From positions 682,001 to 746,000 of the forward strand of contig JAHBVE010000001.1 in the NCBI GenBank assembly GCA_019637675.1: a stretch of DNA of 64,000 nucleotides. Reading direction: 5' to 3'. Shown here in pieces: positions 55,437 to 62,209 of this stretch. Made by a program: the position numbers and the translations under genes. Source of the DNA: Anaerolineales bacterium (GTDB taxonomy: Bacteria; Chloroflexota; Anaerolineae; Anaerolineales; UBA11579). Under the pieces are notes generated by a model. That model saw only the letters and a program-made list of their open reading frames with translations. It had not been told where the DNA came from and did not search any database. Within the stretch, counting starts at the first letter, position 1, and each line of letters opens with the position of its first letter.

Positions 55437-56435
55437 TCAACCCTGCCCATACCAACCCAAGACCCGCAACGCCCGCAGCGTGTTCCAATAGCTGTCCGTC
55501 CCGCTCGCGCCTTCCATGTCAACGGCCACCGGGTCGCCGTGCACGTTCTCGCGCGGCCAGCGCCCGTTCGAGTTTTGCTTCTTTGCAACTAGTTCGATCG
55601 CCTCAGCAACCCGCGCATTCGGAGTAACCCCGGCACTGCGCATATAGTCCAATCCGCGCAGCACATCGTAGTGCTTCGAGGTCGGGTAGGAGAACAGCGT
55701 CCATGCCGGCGACTCTTCCGTCATCCGGTCGATCGCCGGCATCTCGCCGGTCGAGAGGGAGCGCAGCATCCCGCGTTCCAGGAAGTACTCCTCACCCCGC
55801 TGCCGCGCCGCCGTCACCGCCGGCGAGCCGCCGGTCGCCTTCTCGTACTCCAGCAGCCCTTCCAACACGCAGATCGTAGAGTGAAACGAGCCGCGCACCG
55901 AATCCTCCTCGCAGTTCCAGCCGCCATCGGCCTTCTGCTCACCCAGCAGCCGCTCTACCACCGGCTGCATGTCCTCGCCAAAGTACGCACCAGCCTTCAC
56001 AACCCGTCCGTTCATACAGGCCTCCACCTCGCCGGCAAAGAACGGCTTATGCCACCAGTGGATGTCCATGTCTTTTGGCAGCTCGTCCTCGGTAATGTTC
56101 ATCAGCCATTTCACGTTCGCTCGCACGCGGTCGATTGCGTTGCGGGCTTGCTCGCTTTTCGGGTCCAGCCCCATATCGCACAACAGCTGCAGCGTGCGCA
56201 GGGTAGGGTATTCAGGGATGCGCGCCTCCCCCGGCCAGGTGCCGTTTTCAGCCTGGGCTGCCAGGATCGCAGCACCCCAGCCCTCGCTGGCCACCTTGGC
56301 CCGCTCGGCAGCGATCGCCGCGTCAGACTCTCCGGTCAGGTCACGCATCACCTGCCATCGGATAGCTGGGTCAGACTCCAGTAGCCAGTCTATAACTGCC
56401 TTGGTTGGCTCGGGGATATCTAGTTTCGGTTCCAT
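55437..56435 (-). CDS. squalene-cyclase/prenyltransferase-like alpha/alpha-barrel protein
   Basis: A 332-residue protein with repeated QW-like motifs (NGTWPGE, QKADGGWNCEE, QNSNGRWPREN) of the alpha/alpha toroid fold shared by terpene cyclases and protein prenyltransferases. It lacks the DxDD acid motif of squalene-hopene cyclase, so true cyclase activity is doubtful. IDWLLESDPAIRWQVMRDL is typical of an uncharacterised bacterial family often labelled squalene cyclase. Base composition is like the rest of the chromosome. A decayed tRNA lies just upstream. Confidence 0.75.
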   Translation of the reverse strand: MEPKLDIPEPTKAVIDWLLESDPAIRWQVMRDLTGESDAAIAAERAKVASEGWGAAILAAQAENGTWPGEARIPEYPTLRTLQLLCDMGLDPKSEQARNAIDRVRANVKWLMNITEDELPKDMDIHWWHKPFFAGEVEACMNGRVVKAGAYFGEDMQPVVERLLGEQKADGGWNCEEDSVRGSFHSTICVLEGLLEYEKATGGSPAVTAARQRGEEYFLERGMLRSLSTGEMPAIDRMTEESPAWTLFSYPTSKHYDVLRGLDYMRSAGVTPNARVAEAIELVAKKQNSNGRWPRENVHGDPVAVDMEGASGTDSYWNTLRALRVLGWYGQG

Positions 56436-56441
56436 GTTCGC

Positions 56442-56513
56442 CTCCGCACACCAAGATTCGAACTCACGGCCAAGGGCTTATGAGTCCCCTGCACTACCTG
56501 AGCTTAGCTCACG
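56442..56513 (-). pseudogene. degenerate tRNA gene with CAT anticodon (Met/Ile2 type)
   Basis: Read on the minus strand, an anticodon arm GGGGACTCATAAGCCCT with CAT anticodon and a canonical T-loop (TTCGAAT, in GAGTTCGAATC) are recognisable. The T-stem no longer pairs (GTGAG against CTTGG), the D-arm (GCTCAGGTAGTGC) has a mismatch and too short a loop, and no 5' acceptor strand matches the 3' end. It is therefore a decayed copy or 3' remnant, not a working tRNA. Confidence 0.6.
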
Positions 56514-56540
56514 CGCAGCATCGCTGCCCACACATTCTTT

Positions 56541-56577
56541 GTCATCCCGAACGAGGCCGTAGGCCGAGGAGGGATCC
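56541..56577. repeat. partial 'catcccgag'-type dispersed repeat
   Basis: GTCATCCCGAACGAGGCCG followed by GGCCGAGGAGGGATCC has the end-plan of the 27761-27861 elements (GTCATCCCGA end and a GGGAT inverted match). It lies in the gap next to the tRNA remnant. The rest of this 300-bp gap (56578-56735) holds a second GAGCTCACGCGCAG copy near 56645 but no gene. Confidence 0.5.
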
Positions 56578-56735
56578 GTCAAGGGCCAATTAGATTCTGC
56601 CTAATCTGAAAAGCATCTGCTTCATTTCTCCGGCTTACCTTGCCTGAGCTCACGCGCAGAAGCCTCGCGTGGCGTCAGCCGAGCAGCTTTCTCCCGCGCA
56701 GCGCAGCTGCGCACTCATCCTTCCGTCTTCCGCCT

Positions 56736-57344
56736 TCATCCTTGATCCTTACTTCGTACCACCATCCCAAACACAACCGCCGCCACTCCAATAGCCCCCA
56801 GGATCAACGCCCACAGCGTGCCAGCCGAACTTGCCACTCCGGCGAAGAACGGCGTATTGTGCCCCGGCCCGATGGCGAAACCTAAAGCGGCCAGCGCCAT
56901 GCGCCCGGCTGCCTGCTTGCTGCGGCCTACTAACAAGCCCGCCAGCGCCCCGGCGATCGCCGAGGTCAGGAACAGGTCCACCGCAAAGCGGGTCAGGATG
57001 GTGCCCAGCCGGCCCGGCAGCGCCTGATTGCGGAACACCATATTGGCGATCGGCTCCTGTACGCTGCTGGCAAAGAAAGCTGCAACCTGCGTCAGCGTCA
57101 GCAGGGCCACGAAGGCCAGCACCGCCAACCAGGTATTCTGCGGCAACCGCGGGCGCAGCGCATCATAGGCCCACGCCACCAGCAGCCCGGCCAGCGCCGC
57201 CACCACCGCCCCGAACGGCGCAATGAACCAGATCGGCCGTATCAGCGCCTGGTGGATGAACAGGAAAGCCAGAAAGCCGCCCAACCCGGCCAATACCCCA
57301 GCCAGGGCGGTGCGTGAGGTCAGGAACGGTTGCGTCTTTGCCAT
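56736..57344 (-). CDS. integral membrane protein of unknown function
   Basis: A 202-residue protein with about five membrane segments (residues about 12-32, 37-60, 70-92, 113-142 and 170-195), rich in Ala, Gly and Leu. The loop GPGHNTPFFAGVASSAGTLWAL between the last segments is distinctive but I cannot name the family. No partner gene is near. The ATG at 57344 has no strong ribosome binding site. Confidence 0.7.
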   Translation of the reverse strand: MAKTQPFLTSRTALAGVLAGLGGFLAFLFIHQALIRPIWFIAPFGAVVAALAGLLVAWAYDALRPRLPQNTWLAVLAFVALLTLTQVAAFFASSVQEPIANMVFRNQALPGRLGTILTRFAVDLFLTSAIAGALAGLLVGRSKQAAGRMALAALGFAIGPGHNTPFFAGVASSAGTLWALILGAIGVAAVVFGMVVRSKDQG

Positions 57345-57733
57345 GCCTCATCCTAACATGGCCTGCATATCATCTGTCCAATGCCTTGATTTCTAGTCGA
57401 GTTTCTCTCACGCACAGATAACCGCTGTATAAGTGCGCTATGCCCTTCCCGCTCCCGCGCAGGATCCTGCGCAGCGCAGCTGCGCCCACCCTACAGTGGG
57501 TTGTCAAGCCCCTTGAACTATTAACGGCTGGCCCCACACCCGTTTCCGCCATGATGATGATTAAAACTTTCTCCTCGCCTGAGCTGGCGGTGTGCCGGCG
57601 GCATAGCCTTTCAAGCTTGCAAGCCAGCATCCTCAGCCATTCGCTCACCAGGGTAACGCTGAACAGAGATTTGCGTTTTCTCAGGGATAGCTGTCCAGCG
57701 TCAGCTGGAAACTTCATTACAAGGAGCTTACCT
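57345..57733. other. 389-bp gap without a recognised gene or element
   Basis: This divergent gap separates the membrane-protein gene (-) from the SH3 lipoprotein gene (+). It contains GCGCAGCGCAGCTGCGC-like palindromic DNA near 57470-57487 and a CACGCACAG at 57411-57419, but no complete riboswitch, tRNA or coding frame with good signals. GGAGC precedes the ATG at 57734. The length would allow a long mRNA leader. Confidence 0.5.
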
Positions 57734-58543
57734 ATGAGCAGAAGAGTACTCGTGGCCCTGGTGTTACTTGCCCTGGCCCTGGCCGCTTGCGGCCCCAGCA
57801 CCGAGTCGGTCATCGCTACCGGCATCGCCCAGACCCAGCAGATCAGCCAGCTGGAGACGGCGGCCGCCGGCGGCAACGCCACCAGCACGCCGCTCGCCCA
57901 GCAGACCGCAACCGAGGCCACCCAGCAGGTCACCACCAGCCGGGATGTCAACATGCGCTCCGGCGACTCGACCGCCTATGGCGTCGTGACCGTCATCCCC
58001 GGCGGCCAAACGGTGGATGTGCTCGGCATCAACGCCGCCGGCACCTGGCTGCAGGTGCGCTATGCCAGCGCCACCGGCTGGATCTCGATCAGCTTCATCG
58101 AGGGTGATGTCCTCGCCGGCCTGCCCGTCGTCACGCCGCCACCGCCCCCAACCGGCGGCGGGGGAGGCGGTGGCGGCAACAACACCGGCGGCGGAGGTGG
58201 CGGTGGCGACACCGGCAACACCCAAGACTTCTCGCTGGTGCTCTCGGCCAACAACACCGACAACAAGTCCATCACCGGTCAGGTTCCGGCCAACACCACC
58301 CACCGCATCATCATCCGCGTGGATGATCTCACTGGCAACTCCGAAGTGGATATTGCCTTCCAGTGCGATACCAGCATGCCCGAGTATGTAGAGATCACCG
58401 CCCCCGGCGCAGATGACAACACCATCTGCAACAACAACTGGTCGCACCAGGTCTCGCCCGGCAGCAACACCTTCACCATCTCGCTCAAGATCACCCAGAG
58501 CAATCCCGTCAAGTGGACTGTGATCGCCAACGTAAGCCCATAG
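57734..58543 (+). CDS. lipoprotein with a bacterial SH3 domain
   Basis: A 269-residue lipoprotein: signal peptide with lipobox LAAC (Cys at residue 19), a Thr/Gln-rich linker, an SH3b domain at about 68-130 (VTTSRDVNMRSGDSTAYGVVTVIPGGQTVDVLGINAAGTWLQVRYASATGWISISFI), then a very low-complexity Pro-Gly linker (VTPPPPPTGGGG ... GGGGG) and a C-terminal beta domain. SH3b domains bind cell-wall peptides, so it is probably an envelope-binding protein. The ATG at 57734 follows AAGGAGC. Confidence 0.88.
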   Translation: MSRRVLVALVLLALALAACGPSTESVIATGIAQTQQISQLETAAAGGNATSTPLAQQTATEATQQVTTSRDVNMRSGDSTAYGVVTVIPGGQTVDVLGINAAGTWLQVRYASATGWISISFIEGDVLAGLPVVTPPPPPTGGGGGGGGNNTGGGGGGGDTGNTQDFSLVLSANNTDNKSITGQVPANTTHRIIIRVDDLTGNSEVDIAFQCDTSMPEYVEITAPGADDNTICNNNWSHQVSPGSNTFTISLKITQSNPVKWTVIANVSP

Positions 58544-58557
58544 CCTCAAAGTAACAA

Positions 58558-58597
58558 AAGAGCGGCCTGCATTTGCAGGCCGCTCTTGTTTTCTTTT
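58558..58597. terminator. bidirectional terminator between two lipoprotein genes
   Basis: AAGAGCGGCCTGCA and its complement TGCAGGCCGCTCTT (58558-58587) form a perfect stem with a 2-4 nt loop, followed by GTTTTCTTTTTC on the plus strand and preceded by an A-rich stretch that gives T-residues on the minus strand. Confidence 0.88.
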
Positions 58598-58614
58598 TCA
58601 TTTGCGAGGAGTGC

Positions 58615-59448
58615 TTACGGGATCGAAACCGTCAGGGTGTAGTCCACCGTGCGGCCGCCCTGCGGCACCACTTCGATGATGTAGTACTGCGTCTGCGGCA
58701 GGTTCAAGCTGAAGTTGGTCACGCCGTTCTGCGCCCGGGCGTACGGCTCACCGGTGTTGAAGCCCCAGATCGTCAGGGCCGCATCGCTGGCGCTGGTGTT
58801 CACGCTGACCTCCAGCTGCTTGCCGGCCTGCGCGTAGATCGTGTAGGTCACCGGGTTGCCGCCCACCGTGCGCCCGGTGTAACTGGCGCTGCTGGCCCCG
58901 CTGGCGAAGTTGACCGGCACCGCGAACGCCACCGACAGCGTGAAGTCCTGGGCGCTGCCGCCGCCGATCACGGTGAACTCGTAGTCCTGCGTCTTGGTCA
59001 GCAGCGTGCGGTACGAGTTGTAGCGCAGCGACTCAGGCAGCAGCGTGCTGCCGTCGGCGCCCTTGATCTCAAGGATGGCGCTGCTGGAGGGGGTGAACAG
59101 ATTGGCAATGATCACCTGGTTGGCCGCCGCGCCAGCCCTGAAGCTGACCCGTTGGTTGGCCTCCACCCGGCCGGTCACGATGCCGTTGGTGGCGCCGGTT
59201 GCCAGGTTGATGCGCCCTTCCTCCTGGGTGGGGGTGGGCTCCGGCGTAAACGTCGCGGTCGCTTCCGGCTCCGCGGTCGTCGTAGGCGGCGCCTCGGTAG
59301 GCGGCACGGCCGCGGCCGTTTCGGTGCTCACCGCCGAAAGCGTGCTGGCCACGCTGGTGAACAGGGCATTGGCGTCCGGCGTTGCTGGCGCCGGGCTGCA
59401 GGCCGCCAGGGCCAGCAATACGAGCAGGGGTAGGGCGATTCGTTTCAT
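58615..59448 (-). CDS. lipoprotein with pre-peptidase-like beta domains
   Basis: A 277-residue lipoprotein with MKRIALPLLVLLALAAC (lipobox LAAC), then a long Thr/Pro/Glu linker (PPTEAPPTTTAEPEATATFTPEPTPTQ), and two beta-rich modules (GRVEANQRVSFRAGAAANQVIIANL ... and GGNPVTYTIYAQAGKQLEVSV ...). This resembles secreted pre-peptidase C-terminal (PPC) domains, often found on Chloroflexota surface proteins. The ATG at 59448 follows AGGAGAAG. It is probably anchored on the outer surface; its partner is unknown. Confidence 0.8.
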   Translation of the reverse strand: MKRIALPLLVLLALAACSPAPATPDANALFTSVASTLSAVSTETAAAVPPTEAPPTTTAEPEATATFTPEPTPTQEEGRINLATGATNGIVTGRVEANQRVSFRAGAAANQVIIANLFTPSSSAILEIKGADGSTLLPESLRYNSYRTLLTKTQDYEFTVIGGGSAQDFTLSVAFAVPVNFASGASSASYTGRTVGGNPVTYTIYAQAGKQLEVSVNTSASDAALTIWGFNTGEPYARAQNGVTNFSLNLPQTQYYIIEVVPQGGRTVDYTLTVSIP

Positions 59449-59543
59449 GTTTCTTCTCCTTACTTCGATAAAGATTATCCCACTAGAAATTAACACCTGG
59501 ATTTGTGATTCGTCCCGCGCCGCTTTATGTATACTCCCTCATT

Positions 59544-60188
59544 ATGGCTGCAAAACATCTTGTGCTGGTTGCCGGCAACATCGGCGCCGGCAAAACCTCG
59601 CTCGTCACGCAACTGGGTGACCGCCTGGGTTGGCGCACTGGCTTCGAAACCGTGGAGACCAACCCGTATCTCGGCAAATTCTATGCCGATATGCGCAGCT
59701 GGGCCTTCCACCTCCAGGTGTTCTTGCTCGCTCAACGCTCGCAACTCCACCTGGAAGCCTACCGTGACCCGAGCTCAGCCATCCTCGACCGCAGCATCTA
59801 CGAGGACTATTACATCTTCGCCCGCGCCCTGCACTCGCTCGGCAACCTCAGCCCTGAGGATCTGGAGACCTACTCACGCGTGTACGAGCTCGTGATCGCC
59901 TCGCTGCCCAAGCCCGATCTGCTCATCATGCTGAAGGCGCCCGTGCCCGCGCTGCTCGGCCGCATCCAGGCCCGCGGTCGCGAGATGGAAGCCGGCATCA
60001 CCGCCGAGTACCTCGGCCTCTTGGATGGCTATTACGATGAATGGCTGCGCAGCTTCGATCTCTGTCCGGTGCTCACCATCTCCTCCGGCGATCTCGACTA
60101 CGTCAACGACGAGGCCCACCTCGACATCGTCATCAAGACCATCGAGGACAAGCTCTCCGGCCGAGACGAACTCATCTTCGATGAGTAG
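59544..60188 (+). CDS. deoxynucleoside kinase (dAK/dGK type)
   Basis: A 214-residue kinase of the deoxyadenosine/deoxyguanosine kinase family. The P-loop GNIGAGKTS is at residues 11-19, with the catalytic Glu region VETNPYLGKFYADM, the conserved LDRSIYEDYYIFARAL (DRS motif) and a RIQARGREME lid. It salvages deoxynucleosides to dNMPs, complementing nrdJ. A TATACT is at 59530-59535. It is convergent with the M1 peptidase, with stop codons abutting. Confidence 0.9.
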   Translation: MAAKHLVLVAGNIGAGKTSLVTQLGDRLGWRTGFETVETNPYLGKFYADMRSWAFHLQVFLLAQRSQLHLEAYRDPSSAILDRSIYEDYYIFARALHSLGNLSPEDLETYSRVYELVIASLPKPDLLIMLKAPVPALLGRIQARGREMEAGITAEYLGLLDGYYDEWLRSFDLCPVLTISSGDLDYVNDEAHLDIVIKTIEDKLSGRDELIFDE

Positions 60189-61745
60189 CTACTGGTAGTC
60201 CGAGAAGTACAGCCCCATCTCCGGAATGTCTGGCACATCCGTCGCATACAGCCAGCCATCGAAGAACTCCTGCAGGTCCTGGCCGCTCACCTCACTGGCG
60301 ATGGCCACAAAATCCGCCGTGGTGGCATTGCTATCCTGGAAGCGGGCGTAATACGCCTGCAAGATGCCGAAGAAGGTCTCGTCGCCCACGCGCTCACGCA
60401 GCGCATGCAGAGCCAGCGCACCGCGGTAGTACACGCCAAAGTTGAACAGGTCGTCCGGCCCGGGGTTGCCCGGCGGCGAGGCGAATGGCCCGCTCTGCGC
60501 GATCTGCCAGTAGTACCACTCGATCTCGTCCTTCAGCGCCGCTTCGCCGTAGGCGTGCTCAGTCCACAGTACGCTCAGGTAGGTGGCGAAGCCTTCGTTC
60601 AGCCACAGATCCTGCCAGCAAGTGAGCCCAACGCTGTTGCCGAACCACTGGTGCGCCAGCTCGTGCGCCACCACGTACTCATCCGTAAAGCCAGAGCCGA
60701 ACACGCTCATCGTCTGGGTTTCCAGCGCGAAGCCAAAGTCAATATCGTGCACGATCACGCCGGTGACCTCAAAGGGGTAGGGGCCGACCAGCTCATTGAA
60801 TAGCTCCAGCATTTCAGGCGTGCGTGCAAAATCGTCACGCACTTCTTGCGGAATATCGCGCTCGAAATAATCACGGATCTGCAGCCCGTTGGGGCCGGCG
60901 CTGGTCTCGATGTCAAACACGCCGATGCCAACCGTCGCCAGATAGCTGGCCATCGGATGAGCTGAGTTCCATACAAAGGTGCGCGTGCCGTCGCCATGGT
61001 CAATCGTGTCCTGCAGCAGGCCGTTGGCGGCGGCCATGTACGGCTCCGCCACGGTGATGGCGTAGCTGTAAGTGGCCTTGTCGGAGGGATGCTCGTTGAC
61101 CGGCATCCAAGTGGAGTTGCCGCTCGGCTCGGCCGCCACATAGGCGCCCTCGCCATCGCCGTACCAACCCCAGCCCACCTCGAACTCCTCCATGCCGCTG
61201 AAGTCCATGCCTTCGCCCGGGCTGCCGCTGTAGGCCACGGCTACTTCGAAAGTTTGCCCAGCCTCCAGCGCACGCGCTGGCGTGATGGTCAGCTCGTTGC
61301 CCTGGCGGGTGTAGTCTGCCGCCTGGCCCTGCACGCTCAGGCTGTCGACTTGCATACCGGCCAACTCCAGGTTGAAGCTGCTCAGAGTCTGGGTGGCGAT
61401 AGCGTCAATGCGCACCGCACCGTCCAGGTGCCGGAGCGCCAGATCCACGGTGAGCTCAATGTGATAGTGCTGAACGTCGTAGCCGCCATTGCCCAGGTGC
61501 GGGTAGTACGGGTCGCCCAGGCCTTCGGCGCCGGGTGCGGCTGCGCCGCCCTCGCCGACGCTGGGCGGCAGCACTGGGCACGCCTGCAACGGAGGTGCTG
61601 GCTGCGTATTGCCGCCAAAGTCGCCGCTGCCGCCGCTGGGCGTGCGCTGTGCCTCGGGGGTGGGGGTGCTGGGCGCTGGGGCGCCAAAGCGGCAGGCAAT
61701 CGAGATCAACCCTAGAATGCAAAGTGGCAAAAGAGTGCGTTTCAT
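60189..61745 (-). CDS. secreted M1-family zinc metallopeptidase lipoprotein
   Basis: A 518-residue lipoprotein (Cys18 in LISIAC) with a Pro/Gly/Ser linker and an M1 fold. The zinc site is HELAHQW at 361-367 with the third ligand Glu384 in NEGFA. The usual GAMEN substrate motif is replaced by ALETQ (Glu342 kept), as in a subset of bacterial M1 enzymes. A later Tyr (FGVYYRGALALHALRE) fits the transition-state Tyr. No ERAP-like C-terminal domain follows, so it is a short form. ATG 61745 is chosen over GTG 61751. It lies 28 bp downstream of the gdx gene. Confidence 0.9.
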   Translation of the reverse strand: MKRTLLPLCILGLISIACRFGAPAPSTPTPEAQRTPSGGSGDFGGNTQPAPPLQACPVLPPSVGEGGAAAPGAEGLGDPYYPHLGNGGYDVQHYHIELTVDLALRHLDGAVRIDAIATQTLSSFNLELAGMQVDSLSVQGQAADYTRQGNELTITPARALEAGQTFEVAVAYSGSPGEGMDFSGMEEFEVGWGWYGDGEGAYVAAEPSGNSTWMPVNEHPSDKATYSYAITVAEPYMAAANGLLQDTIDHGDGTRTFVWNSAHPMASYLATVGIGVFDIETSAGPNGLQIRDYFERDIPQEVRDDFARTPEMLELFNELVGPYPFEVTGVIVHDIDFGFALETQTMSVFGSGFTDEYVVAHELAHQWFGNSVGLTCWQDLWLNEGFATYLSVLWTEHAYGEAALKDEIEWYYWQIAQSGPFASPPGNPGPDDLFNFGVYYRGALALHALRERVGDETFFGILQAYYARFQDSNATTADFVAIASEVSGQDLQEFFDGWLYATDVPDIPEMGLYFSDYQ

Positions 61746-61773
61746 TGTCACCTCAAGGCCGTTAGTGCGTCAG

Positions 61774-62094
61774 CTAGGCAGAATTTTTAAGCCCGATGAT
61801 GCTGACGATCAGCAACCCCAAGAATACCAACTTTGCAGGATTTGCGACTTCTTTAAACAGGAGAATGCCGAGCAGACTGGCGCCCACGGTCCCAATGCCT
61901 ACCCACACAGCATAAGCCACGCTCAGCTCGAGCTTCTTGGTGGCGATCGAAAGCAGATATACGCTGAGGCCTAGGGTAATTACCGCGAACAAGCTCGGCC
62001 AGAGCTTGGTGAACCCCTCGGTGTATTTCAGGGCTACGGCCCAGCAAACTTCAAACAACCCAGCAAGCAATAAGATGATCCAAACACCGGTCAT
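61774..62094 (-). CDS. gdx: SMR-family guanidinium exporter (Gdx/SugE)
   Basis: A 106-residue four-helix transporter of the small multidrug resistance family. The membrane Glu15 in LFEVCWAVALKYTEGFTKLWPS is the proton/substrate residue, and the surrounding sequence is of the Gdx (SugE) type rather than EmrE/Qac. Gdx proteins export guanidinium in exchange for protons. A guanidine-III riboswitch directly upstream supports this strongly. GGAGG is 6 bp before the ATG. Confidence 0.93.
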   Translation of the reverse strand: MTGVWIILLLAGLFEVCWAVALKYTEGFTKLWPSLFAVITLGLSVYLLSIATKKLELSVAYAVWVGIGTVGASLLGILLFKEVANPAKLVFLGLLIVSIIGLKNSA

Positions 62095-62096
62095 AA

Positions 62097-62128
62097 GACG
62101 CCTCCAAACAAAAAAATTTGTTTGCGTC
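62097..62128 (-). promoter_or_regulatory. SD-trapping expression hairpin of the guanidine riboswitch
   Basis: On the minus strand the last five aptamer bases GACGC can pair with GCGTC beyond the ribosome binding site, and AAACAAA pairs with TTTGTTT around a T4 loop. This 12-bp helix (62097-62128) leaves GGAG in a bulge. It is mutually exclusive with the aptamer helix, so guanidine binding should free the Shine-Dalgarno sequence. A T7 run is also present, so a termination role is an alternative. Confidence 0.6.
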
Positions 62129-62164
62129 GTCTTGTCCTGACCGGGTACGGCGCGTCTCGTCCGG
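62124..62164 (-). ncRNA. guanidine-III (ykkC-III) riboswitch aptamer
   Basis: Read on the minus strand, a 41-nt block has the full ykkC-III pattern: CCGGACGAG, CGCGCCGTACCCGG, then TCAGGACAAGACG and a terminal ACGC. The pseudoknot helices CCGG/CCGG and GCGCCGT with ACGACGC can form, the latter with one C-A mismatch that is a G-C pair in the consensus. It lies just upstream of a guanidinium exporter gene, exactly the expected target. Confidence 0.88.
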
Positions 62165-62209
62165 GTGTTGCTTTGAGAATACAGCGGCTAGCTTAACCCC
62201 AGGTGAACA

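Noticed and set aside
55437-56435. Squalene-cyclase-like gene as part of the phage-defence unit
   Set aside because: It has normal base composition, is on the opposite strand, and has no link to HEPN systems known to me.
57411-57500. Cyclic-di-GMP (GEMM) riboswitch suggested by CACGCACAG
   Set aside because: The rest of the consensus (tetraloop helix, GACGCAAAGCC-type segment) is missing.
58140-58215. Gly/Pro coding tract as a recombination repeat
   Set aside because: It is a low-complexity linker in an envelope lipoprotein; the nucleotide repeat is irregular and needs no special explanation.
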